Below are positions 1 through 8,235 of a stretch of DNA of 64,000 nucleotides, piece by piece. The stretch is from an uncultured Prevotellaceae bacterium. GTDB lineage: Bacteria > Bacteroidota > Bacteroidia > Bacteroidales > Bacteroidaceae. A program made the translations under genes and the position numbers. A model generated the notes under the pieces. The model worked only from the letters and a program-made list of their open reading frames with translations, had not been told where the DNA came from and did no database searches. Positions within the stretch are counted from its first letter, which is position 1. Each line of letters starts with the position of its first letter. Location: contig CAMVDU010000002.1 of the NCBI GenBank assembly GCA_947166345.1, positions 52,555 to 116,554 of the forward strand. The letters run 5' to 3'.

Positions 1-2
1 GC

Positions 3-137
3 GGTACTGAGAATACTGACGGTAAGTACTACGAACTTGAACCCATACTGGTGACTGCTGGCACGGAATATAAACTCACCAAAGGCTCTGCTGAGGGCCT
101 TGTGATGCTTATTAAACTGGTGTCTGTGGGTGAGTAG
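3..137 (+). CDS. C-terminal 44 aa of a protein truncated by the window edge, function unknown
   Basis: Frame 3 is open from the window start (GTENTDGKYYELEPILVTAGTEYKLTKGSAEGLVMLIKLVSVGE) to TAG at 135-137. Confidence 0.5.
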   Translation, partial: GTENTDGKYYELEPILVTAGTEYKLTKGSAEGLVMLIKLVSVGE

Positions 138-241
138 TGTTCAGTCTTTTACTTTAAAATTCACTTTTCGAGCAAGGAGACGCTCGGCCCGAGCTGTCGC
201 GCGTCAATCAGTGTTGCACCGAGATACTCCTATATAACTAT

Positions 242-310
242 AGTAACACATCTTGCGCTGCAAAGTGACGCTCGGCGCGTTGCTCCGTGACGCTCTCAGT
301 AGCCAAAGTG
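242..310. repeat. 22-bp-period repeat array A, 69 nt; inverted copy at 63932-64000
   Basis: AGTAACACATCTTGCGCTGCAA / AGTGACGCTCGGCGCGTTGCTC / CGTGACGCTCTCAGTAGCCAAA; the two TGACGCTC are exactly 22 bp apart. 62/69 identity to the reverse complement of 63932-64000. Confidence 0.8.
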
Positions 311-362
311 TATTGTGTGTGTTGACACGCTGCTGCAGAAATCTTACAAGACAATGTCGAAT

Positions 363-388
363 AGGAGGAAAATGAAAGTTTTCCTCCT
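363..388. terminator. Hairpin downstream of adk, likely terminator
   Basis: Inverted repeat AGGAGGAAAA-TGAAAG-TTTTCCTCCT just 3' of the adk stop. Confidence 0.5.
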
Positions 389-396
389 ACTTGATT

Positions 397-969
397 TTAA
401 ATATTGTCAATCACCGCACAGATATCTGCGAAGATGCGGTCAAGGCTGCCCGAGCCGTTGATGTGGTGGTGCAGACCTTCTTGCTTGTACCAGTCGATGA
501 GAGGCTGCGTCTGTGAGTGATAGACCACGAGGCGTTTCTTGATGGTCTCCTCGTTGTCGTCAGCACGTCCGCTCTGTTGTCCGCGCAACAGCAGTCGTTT
601 CATCAGCTCGTCCTCGGGCACGTCCAGTTCAATCATGGCTGCCACGCTGTCACCGCGCTCTTTGAGCATCTGCTTCAAAGCCTCTGCCTGTGGGATGGTA
701 CGGGGGAAACCGTCGAAGATAACACCCTTGTGCGCCTTCCCGAAAGCGTCATAGACGCCTGCCAGGATGCTAATCATCAATTCGTCGGGTATCAGCTGTC
801 CCTTGTCAATAAACTGCTGGGCTGTCTTGCCCAGTTCGGTACCATTCTTAATCTCGGCACGAAGCACGTCGCCCGTGGAGATGTGGTTAAGACCGTACTT
901 CTCAATCATTTTGTCGCTCTGCGTGCCTTTACCACTGCCAGGCGCTCCGAATATCACAATATTTTTCAT
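397..969 (-). CDS. adk: Adenylate kinase
   Basis: MKNIVIFGAPGSGKGTQ Walker A, FDGFPRTIPQAE motif, 190 aa. Confidence 0.95.
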   Translation of the reverse strand: MKNIVIFGAPGSGKGTQSDKMIEKYGLNHISTGDVLRAEIKNGTELGKTAQQFIDKGQLIPDELMISILAGVYDAFGKAHKGVIFDGFPRTIPQAEALKQMLKERGDSVAAMIELDVPEDELMKRLLLRGQQSGRADDNEETIKKRLVVYHSQTQPLIDWYKQEGLHHHINGSGSLDRIFADICAVIDNI

Positions 970-1036
970 AATTCAACTCTTAACTCTCAGTTCTAAACTC
1001 TCAACTCTCAGTTTTCAGTTCTCAGTTCTCAACTAT
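970..1036. repeat. Degenerate short-unit repeat array at the hpt-adk junction
   Basis: aattcaactcttaactctcagttctaaactctcaactctcagttttcagttctcagttctcaac; abuts the adk ATG and overlaps the hpt stop. Confidence 0.75.
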
Positions 1037-1561
1037 CTTATAGATATCTCTCAAATTACGTCCCTCCTGGTCGTAGTCCAGTCCGTAACCCACGATGAAA
1101 TCGTTAGGAATCTCCATCGCTGCATATTCGATGTCTAGATCAACCTTTAACTTGTCAGGCTTCAGCAACAGCGTACAAATGTGGACTGAGGCGGGATTGC
1201 GTGTGCCTAATGATTCAATCATCTGCTTCATCGTCAGACCTGTATCAACGATGTCCTCAATGATAATGACGTGACGGTCGGTCAAGTCTTCGTTGATGCC
1301 CAGCACCTCTCTGATTTTACCTGTCGAGATTGTGCCCTGATAGCTGGCCAGTTTCACAAACGATATCTCGCAGGGGATGGTGATGAAGCGCATAAGGTCA
1401 GCGGCAAACACAAAGGCACCGTTCAGCACAGCTAAAAAGAGGGGATGTTTGTCGGCCATGTCGTGGTTGATACGCTCGGCTACGGCTTTCACATGTTTCA
1501 GTATCTCGTCTTCAGGAATTGACGTCTGAAACGTTTTGTCTTTGATAGTCACTCTGCTCAT
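1022..1561 (-). CDS. hpt: Hypoxanthine phosphoribosyltransferase
   Basis: VIIIEDIVDTGLTM PRPP-binding motif, FLAVLNGAFVFAADL, 179 aa. Confidence 0.92.
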   Translation of the reverse strand: MSRVTIKDKTFQTSIPEDEILKHVKAVAERINHDMADKHPLFLAVLNGAFVFAADLMRFITIPCEISFVKLASYQGTISTGKIREVLGINEDLTDRHVIIIEDIVDTGLTMKQMIESLGTRNPASVHICTLLLKPDKLKVDLDIEYAAMEIPNDFIVGYGLDYDQEGRNLRDIYKIVEN

Positions 1562-1590
1562 AATAGGAACCGTTTTTGATGATTTTGATG

Positions 1591-1598
1591 CAAAAGTA
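1591..1598 (-). promoter_or_regulatory. Bacteroidota -7 promoter box (TACTTTTG) for hpt
   Basis: CAAAAGTA on +, upstream of the hpt start. Confidence 0.5.
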
Positions 1599-1641
1599 CA
1601 AAAAAATAGTGGAAAACGTTCAACATTTGCAAAGAATTTCG

Positions 1642-1649
1642 TATTTTTG
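1642..1649 (+). promoter_or_regulatory. Bacteroidota -7 promoter box (TATTTTTG) for nnrE/nnrD-type gene
   Basis: TATTTTTGC 8 nt upstream of ATG 1657. Confidence 0.5.
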
Positions 1650-1656
1650 CATCGTC

Positions 1657-3168
1657 ATGAAGATTTTTACTGCTGCTCAGATACGTGAGCTCGATAATTA
1701 TACGATAAAACATGAACCCGTCAGCTCAATTGATCTGATGGAACGAGCTGCCATGAAGGTCACTCAGGTGATTACTGAACGTTGGTCTTCCGAGTTGCCT
1801 GTGGTGGTGTTTGCTGGCCCAGGCAACAATGGTGGCGATGCCCTTGCAGTGTCGCGTCAGCTGTTGGATCGTGGCTATAGTGTTGACACTTTCCTCTTTA
1901 ACATCTCTGGTAGTTTGTCGGCTGACTGCGCCGAAAACAAGAAACGTCTGTTGTTTAAGAAGAATAACCGTCTGACAGAGGTGACGCGCGAGTTTGATCC
2001 TCCACGTCTGCAGCAGGGCGTATTGGTTATCGACGGACTGTTTGGTTCTGGTCTCAATAAACCGCTGGCAGGCGGCTTCGCTTCGTTGGCTAAATATATC
2101 AACGCCTCCAATGCTGAGGTTGTCAGTATCGATGTACCGTCAGGTCTGATGACCGAGGACAATGCCTATAATGTGAGGGCCCATATCGTTAAGGCCAATC
2201 TGACACTGACGTTCCAGCAACCCAAACTGGCTTTCCTTTTTCCAGAAAACGGTTCCTATGTAGGCGAACTTCAGGTGCTTGACATTGGCCTCAGTCAGGA
2301 AGGTATCGACAAAACCGATGCTTCGTTTACCCTGCTCGACAAGCATAACATCCGTCAGTTGCTGCGTCCCCGTTCGCCTTTCGCCCATAAGGGTGAGATG
2401 GGGCATGCGCTGCTCATCTGCGGCAGCTATGGTATGGCAGGAGCTGCAGTGCTGGCTACACGTGCCTGTCTGCGTAGTGGCGCTGGTAAGGTCACCATTC
2501 ATACGGCCAAGCGCAATATGCCTGTCCTTCAGGTATCTGTGCCCGAGGCGGTGGTTCATACCGACCGCGATGAGATTATCTTCTCGGAAGCCCTGCCTAC
2601 TGACAGCTTCCAGGCGCTGGGCATCGGTTCGGGCTTGGGTACGGCCGACCAGACGGGCATTGCTGTGATAACCCAGCTGCGTCGCACACAGTGTCCCATC
2701 GTAGCTGATGCGGATGTGATTAATATCTTGTCCACCCATCGCACCTGGATGCAACAATTGCCTAAGGGACTCATCCTGACACCCCATATCAAGGAGTTTG
2801 AGCGCTTGGAGGGACAAAGCGTTGACAGCTACGAACGACTGACTAAAGCCCGACAGTTGGCTGAGCGCATACAGGGCTACGTCATATTAAAGGGCCATTA
2901 CACAGCTATCTGTATGCCCGATGGTCATGTGGCGTTCAACTCGACGGGTAATGCCGGTATGGCTACTGCTGGCAGTGGCGATGTGCTCACAGGTATTATC
3001 ACGGGTCTGCTGGCACGTGGTTACACTCAGGCCGATGCCTGTAGGGTAGGGGTCTATCTCCATGGATTGGCAGGTGACTTGGCTGCTGAGGAGCTGGGCG
3101 AGGAGAGCCTCATGGCCAGTGATATTATCTGCTATCTGCCGAAAGCGTTTCTTAAAGTGAAAGAATGA
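1657..3168 (+). CDS. nnrD: Bifunctional NAD(P)H-hydrate epimerase / ADP-dependent (S)-NAD(P)H-hydrate dehydratase
   Basis: MKIFTAAQIRELDNYTIKHEPVSSIDLMERAA; VVFAGPGNNGGDALAVSRQL; C-terminal GNAGMATAGSGDVLTGIITGLLA. Start moved from 1576 to the conserved N-terminus. Confidence 0.92.
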   Translation: MKIFTAAQIRELDNYTIKHEPVSSIDLMERAAMKVTQVITERWSSELPVVVFAGPGNNGGDALAVSRQLLDRGYSVDTFLFNISGSLSADCAENKKRLLFKKNNRLTEVTREFDPPRLQQGVLVIDGLFGSGLNKPLAGGFASLAKYINASNAEVVSIDVPSGLMTEDNAYNVRAHIVKANLTLTFQQPKLAFLFPENGSYVGELQVLDIGLSQEGIDKTDASFTLLDKHNIRQLLRPRSPFAHKGEMGHALLICGSYGMAGAAVLATRACLRSGAGKVTIHTAKRNMPVLQVSVPEAVVHTDRDEIIFSEALPTDSFQALGIGSGLGTADQTGIAVITQLRRTQCPIVADADVINILSTHRTWMQQLPKGLILTPHIKEFERLEGQSVDSYERLTKARQLAERIQGYVILKGHYTAICMPDGHVAFNSTGNAGMATAGSGDVLTGIITGLLARGYTQADACRVGVYLHGLAGDLAAEELGEESLMASDIICYLPKAFLKVKE

Positions 3169-3188
3169 AATAATGAAACATTGAAATA

Positions 3189-4268
3189 ATGAAGAAGATG
3201 AAGACCATATTATCATTCCTCATTTGTTGCTTGTCATGCAGCATGGTTCAGGCACAGATCAGTCACTACCAGCCAGGCGTGACCGATGAGGGCGCAGTGT
3301 ATTTCCTGCCCAAGACTGTTGTTAACGTCAAAGTGCTGGTAGAGAAGAAAACCTACAAGCCAGGTGACTTCTCCCGTTATGCACAGCGTTATCTGAGACT
3401 GAACAACGTCAGTCAGGAACCATTCGTCAGCTACCGTGTGCTGACAGTAACACAGGAGGCTGCTGCTGTAGCCGACACTACCAAGGGCTTTGCCGTGAAG
3501 TTCAATGCCAGAACTGTGGCTGCCAATGTCGCCTTGTCTGACGACGGTCGTCTGCTGGCCATCAACGCGACACCAACGGCAGCACCACAGGGCAGTGCCC
3601 CATTTGTGGCTGCCCCCAAGCCCACGATGCTGAATCCGCGACAACTGATGAACGAAGAGATACTCTCAGCTGGCAGTACTGCGAAGATGGCGGAGCTGAC
3701 GGCTCAGGAGATTTATGACCTGCGCGAGAACCGTTCGTTGCTCATCAAGGGACAGGCCGACTTCATGCCCCAGGACGGCAGTCAGATGCGGTTGATGCTC
3801 AGTCAGCTGGATGCTCAGGAACAGGCACTTCTTTCATTGTTCCAAGGAACAACCGTATGCGATACTACCGAACATGTGGTCACAGTGGTGCCCGATGGTC
3901 CATTCGACCGTCAGATGCTGTTCCGTCTGTCGCAGGTTAACGGTCTGGTCGATACTGACGACCTGTCGGGTACACCTTATTATATAAGTGTAGAAGACCT
4001 TAAGACCGTACCCCCTGTTGATGAGGCTGGTGCCAAGACCAAGAAAAAGACTCCTGAGTCTGGCATCTACGTCAACGTACCCAGTCGTATGCGTGCTACC
4101 GTCTATCAAGGTATCGAGCCCATCCATACCGCAGACCTCCCTGCACCCCAGTTTGGACGCGTGGAACTGCTCAGCGGTGAACTTTTCAACAAACGCTATA
4201 CCACACACCTGTGGTTGAATGCCCTAACAGGTGCAGTCGAACGTCTGGAGGGAGAACAGCCAAAATAG
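3189..4268 (+). CDS. DUF4831-type secreted protein
   Basis: Signal peptide MKTILSFLICCLSCSMVQAQ; YFLPKTVVNVKVLVEKKTYKPGDFSRYAQRYL resembles the DUF4831 family. Confidence 0.7.
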   Translation: MKKMKTILSFLICCLSCSMVQAQISHYQPGVTDEGAVYFLPKTVVNVKVLVEKKTYKPGDFSRYAQRYLRLNNVSQEPFVSYRVLTVTQEAAAVADTTKGFAVKFNARTVAANVALSDDGRLLAINATPTAAPQGSAPFVAAPKPTMLNPRQLMNEEILSAGSTAKMAELTAQEIYDLRENRSLLIKGQADFMPQDGSQMRLMLSQLDAQEQALLSLFQGTTVCDTTEHVVTVVPDGPFDRQMLFRLSQVNGLVDTDDLSGTPYYISVEDLKTVPPVDEAGAKTKKKTPESGIYVNVPSRMRATVYQGIEPIHTADLPAPQFGRVELLSGELFNKRYTTHLWLNALTGAVERLEGEQPK

Positions 4269-4314
4269 TTTCATGTATCATGATTCATGTTTCAGGTATA
4301 ATGTTTAGTGCTTC

Positions 4315-4674
4315 ATGTTCCGAAGATATCCGCTGACACTGATATGCATCGTGCTGATATGCTATCTGTCCATCTTCTTTAAGCCACCGAAGACACCACT
4401 CGACAGTTTGGCTTTTATTGATAAATGGACACATCTGGTGATGTATGGCGGCACCTGCACGGTGTTTTGGTGGGAGTACCTGCGTCATCACCAGCACAAA
4501 GCATCGTTGCTCACCCTCTTTTACGGTTGGTTTGGGTTTGTCGCTGCCAGTGGTATAATAGAATTGGTGCAGGAGTATCTGACCACTAACCGCGCCGGAG
4601 AATGGCTCGACCTGCTGGCAAACACCACAGGAGCCACCATCGGCACACTGATAGGTCTCTCCATGAGGCGATGA
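4315..4674 (+). CDS. VanZ-like family membrane protein
   Basis: 119 aa, hydrophobic segments, DKWTHLVMYGG ... GIIELVQEYLTTNRAGEWLDLLANTTGATIGTLIG. Confidence 0.8.
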   Translation: MFRRYPLTLICIVLICYLSIFFKPPKTPLDSLAFIDKWTHLVMYGGTCTVFWWEYLRHHQHKASLLTLFYGWFGFVAASGIIELVQEYLTTNRAGEWLDLLANTTGATIGTLIGLSMRR

Positions 4675-4818
4675 TTCATCAAATATGTATCATAAAAAAA
4701 CGACGATTTCATCGACTTAAATGCAGATTGTTGGACTTGTGGAGAGTTAAATTTATAATTTTTTACAAAATCGAAACCTTTTGAGACATTTGTGAAAGTT
4801 CGTTACATTTAACGGCCT

Positions 4819-4826
4819 TACCTTTG
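4819..4826 (+). promoter_or_regulatory. -7 promoter box TACCTTTG upstream of the SusCD operon
   Basis: TTACCTTTGCACA. Confidence 0.45.
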
Positions 4827-4883
4827 CACATTATTTGTAAATAATAAACTTTTTCTTAAAAACTTAAATTCAATAAAAATATG

Positions 4884-4891
4884 TACTTTTG
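4884..4891 (+). promoter_or_regulatory. -7 promoter box TACTTTTG upstream of the SusCD operon
   Basis: ATGTACTTTTGCAGTC about 54 nt upstream of the SusC ATG. Confidence 0.55.
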
Positions 4892-4944
4892 CAGTCAGTT
4901 ATCATAAAGACTAAGAACTAATTATATACTATACTAAAACCAAA

Positions 4945-7900
4945 ATGACTAAAAAACTGAAAAAGATGATGAATCTTGCTAATTGCAAGACATCGCCAAA
5001 AACGCTGTTTCTGGCTGTGCTCATGGCAGTTTTTGCTATGCCGGCATTTGCGCAGGAACTAGTTAAGGGTGTCGTCATTGACAGCAGCGGCGAGTCGGTT
5101 ATCGGTGCAAGTATCTATGACAAGTCCAACAGGACGAATGCTACTGTTACCGACCTCGACGGAAACTTCTCGTTGAAAATGTCAGGTGGTCAGGGCACAA
5201 TTATTGTGACCTGCATTGGCATGAAGCAGAAAGAAGTAAAGGTTTCTTCTGCCAAATTCAGCAGGATTACTCTGGAAGAGGACAAGTCCGAAATTGAAGA
5301 AGTCGTTGTCGTCGGTTATGGCCAGCAGAAGAAAGTATCTGTCGTGGGTGCTATCACACAGACGACAGGTGAAGTTCTGGAACGTGCAGCCGGTATTGGT
5401 AGCGTAGGTGCAGCCCTCACGGGTAACCTGCCTGGCGTTGCCACCATTGCTTCTTCAGGACAGCCTGGTGAGGAAGATCCTCGAATCTACATTCGTGGTG
5501 CTGCTGCCTGGAACCAGGACGCCCAGCCTCTGATCCTCGTGGATGGTGTAGAGCGTGAAATCAAGTCTGTTGATATCTCGTCTGTGGCTACCGTCTCAGT
5601 TCTGAAGGACGCATCTGCCACTGCCGTTTACGGTGTGAAAGGTGCTAACGGCGTTATCCTGATCACCACCAAGCGTGGTGTAGAAGGTAAGGCACGAATT
5701 GATGTCGGTTTCAATGCTACGTTGAAGGCCGTATCAAAGCTCCCGCGCAAGTACGACTCTTATGATGGTTATATGCTCCGCAACCAGGCCATCGAGCATG
5801 AGCTTGCTTTGCCTACTGGAGCTGCTTCATGGGCCTACTACCGTCCGCAGACCTTCATCAACAACTTCCGCAATCAGGATCACACGGTTAAACCACAGTA
5901 TAGTGCTGCCGGTAACTACCTTGGCGACTATAGCCAGGCAGAACGCTATCCTAACGTAGACTGGCAGGATGAGATGTTCAAGAAGACAGCGTTGTCATAT
6001 AATACCAACATCAATTTCTCTGGAGGTACTCAGTTGGTCAAGTATTTCGTATCTTTCGACTTCCAGAACGAAGGCGATATGACGAGAATTTGGGATAATA
6101 ACCAGGGTTATGAAGGTGGTTATTCCTATAACCGTCTGAATGTTCGTTCAAATCTGGACTTCCAGATAACGAAGACCACACAGTTCCATGTGAACTTGGC
6201 TGGTTCAAATGCACAGCAGAAGACCCCACGTTATTATTATGGTAATAGTGGTGAGTGGTTCCAGCAGCAGAACTGGGCAGGTGCCTACCGTATGCCACCT
6301 AACGTGTATCCCGTTAAGTTCTCTAATGGCGCTTGGGGTTACTCCAGATTGGCAGCTTCCAATATGGCTAACTCTCCTATGAATGTGGCAACCGCCGGTT
6401 ACGAGTTGAAGGCCATTACCCGAATCTTCACAGACTTCTCGCTTGAGCAGAAACTGGACTTCATCACCAAGGGTCTTATTGCCCGTGGTACCATCTCATG
6501 GGACAACCAGTTCAGCGAGGGCGGTCGAGGCATTGTCAATAGTCCGAATGGTGGCGGTAGTCACGTCAATAATACGGCCTATATATTGCCAGAGGATGGT
6601 CAGCTCCTCTTTGAGAATGATATCTATGATAAGACAGGTTTCGACTTCTATGAGAAGCGTGACTGGGACGTTGCTGATGGTAATGTGAACTCTACAAGCC
6701 GTGCTACTGAAATGTCGCTCCAGCTCTTCTGGTCCCGCCAGTTCGGTGACCATGGTGTATCTCTCATGGGTAACTGGAAACGTCGTATCAATGCAGGTAA
6801 TGCCGACCTCGAGTTCAAGCGCGAGGACTGGGTGTTCCGTACCACATACGATTTCAAGAGCAGATACTTTGCTGAGTTCAACGGTGCTTATAACGGTTCG
6901 CAGAAGTTCTCTCCCGACAACCGCTTCGCTTTCTTCTGTTCAGGTGCAGCCGGCTGGATGATGTCTGAAGAGAAATTTATGAAGAAACTGAAGGACAAGC
7001 GCATCGTCGATATGTTCAAAATCCGCGGTTCCATCGGTGAAATCGGTGATGATAACTCGGGTGCACGTTGGGCTTACTTGACTAACTGGTCTGTGATTGG
7101 TCCTTATGCTATGACCCTTGACGGTGGCAATAGCCCGTTCACAGGTTATAAGGAATCTACCATTGCCAGCCCCAACCTCCGTTGGGCAACGGTTAGAAAG
7201 ATGAACCTTGGTTTCGACTATGCTTTCCTCGGCGGTATGTTCGCAGGTAGCTTCGACTGGTTCTACGATAACCGTTATGATATCTTTATCTCCGGTAACG
7301 ATCGTACGGTGCCCTCGTTCTATGGTGCTGCCATGACTCCTGATATTAACTTGGGTAAGATTAAGAACCATGGTTTCGAGCTTGAACTTCGCTTCAATAA
7401 GGTGCTGAAGAATGGTATGCGTTTCTGGGCTAATACCAACTACACCTTCGCGCGTAATAAAATTATAAGGAAAGACGACCCCGAACTGATCCCAAGCTAT
7501 CGTAAGGCGCAGGGCTATGCTCAGGGACAGTATCAGTCTTTCATTGACAATGGCTTTATCCGCTCTTATGACGAGCTTTATAGTGTACCTGCCCGTGAGA
7601 AGGACGACGCTCAGGTGCTCATCGGTGACCATTACATCGTTGACTTCAATGGTGATGGTATCGTTGATGAGACCAATGACCAGGCTCCTTATGGCTATAC
7701 TGGCAATCCCGAGCACACTTACAATGCTACCATCGGTTGGGAGTGGAAAGGTTGGAGCTGTTTTGCTCAGCTCTATGGTGTCACAGGTGTTACCCGTGAC
7801 GTAGGTCTTCCCTCTTTCGGCGATCAGCTGCTCACCGTTTATGACAATGGTAAATGGTGGAATCCTGTTGACAGAGGCGGCGAGGTCGTTGTACCACGCT

Positions 7901-8172
7901 TCACCACGCAGGTGTCTTACAATGACGGTACACAGTATCTCTTCGACGGTTCATATTTCCGTCTGAAGAATGTGGAGATCGCCTACACTTGGACGAAGGG
8001 TTGGATTAAGAAGATTGGCTTCACAAGTCTGAAGATTTATGTGAACGGTAACAACCTCTTCCTGATTACAAAGATGCCTGACGACCGTGAGAGTAACTAC
8101 GGTTGGAGTGGTGGCGGTGGCGCTTACCCGACAGTCAGACGTTATAACCTTGGTATTAAGCTTAACATTTAA
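4945..8172 (+). CDS. SusC/RagA family TonB-linked outer membrane protein (XusA-like)
   Basis: CarboxypepD_reg-like domain (VKGVVIDSSGESVIGASIY), EEVVVVGYGQQKK, plug domain DASATAVYGVKGANGVILITTKRG, 1075 aa. Confidence 0.95.
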   Translation: MTKKLKKMMNLANCKTSPKTLFLAVLMAVFAMPAFAQELVKGVVIDSSGESVIGASIYDKSNRTNATVTDLDGNFSLKMSGGQGTIIVTCIGMKQKEVKVSSAKFSRITLEEDKSEIEEVVVVGYGQQKKVSVVGAITQTTGEVLERAAGIGSVGAALTGNLPGVATIASSGQPGEEDPRIYIRGAAAWNQDAQPLILVDGVEREIKSVDISSVATVSVLKDASATAVYGVKGANGVILITTKRGVEGKARIDVGFNATLKAVSKLPRKYDSYDGYMLRNQAIEHELALPTGAASWAYYRPQTFINNFRNQDHTVKPQYSAAGNYLGDYSQAERYPNVDWQDEMFKKTALSYNTNINFSGGTQLVKYFVSFDFQNEGDMTRIWDNNQGYEGGYSYNRLNVRSNLDFQITKTTQFHVNLAGSNAQQKTPRYYYGNSGEWFQQQNWAGAYRMPPNVYPVKFSNGAWGYSRLAASNMANSPMNVATAGYELKAITRIFTDFSLEQKLDFITKGLIARGTISWDNQFSEGGRGIVNSPNGGGSHVNNTAYILPEDGQLLFENDIYDKTGFDFYEKRDWDVADGNVNSTSRATEMSLQLFWSRQFGDHGVSLMGNWKRRINAGNADLEFKREDWVFRTTYDFKSRYFAEFNGAYNGSQKFSPDNRFAFFCSGAAGWMMSEEKFMKKLKDKRIVDMFKIRGSIGEIGDDNSGARWAYLTNWSVIGPYAMTLDGGNSPFTGYKESTIASPNLRWATVRKMNLGFDYAFLGGMFAGSFDWFYDNRYDIFISGNDRTVPSFYGAAMTPDINLGKIKNHGFELELRFNKVLKNGMRFWANTNYTFARNKIIRKDDPELIPSYRKAQGYAQGQYQSFIDNGFIRSYDELYSVPAREKDDAQVLIGDHYIVDFNGDGIVDETNDQAPYGYTGNPEHTYNATIGWEWKGWSCFAQLYGVTGVTRDVGLPSFGDQLLTVYDNGKWWNPVDRGGEVVVPRFTTQVSYNDGTQYLFDGSYFRLKNVEIAYTWTKGWIKKIGFTSLKIYVNGNNLFLITKMPDDRESNYGWSGGGGAYPTVRRYNLGIKLNI

Positions 8173-8177
8173 AGGGA

Positions 8178-8222
8178 AAAGTGAATAGTGAAAAGTAATT
8201 AATTTGCTACCGCTTTAAAGTA
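8178..8222. repeat. Micro-repeat family 'AGTGAATAGTGAAAAGT..TTTGCTACCGCT', copy 1
   Basis: aaagtgaatagtgaaaagtaattaatttgctaccgctttaaag; near-identical to 10358-10405. Confidence 0.75.
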
Positions 8223-8235
8223 AAGAGATTCAATT

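Noticed and set aside
5762-8000. Small ORFs (60-258 aa) within SusC on either strand
   Set aside because: Overlap a clear 1075-aa SusC; no independent support.
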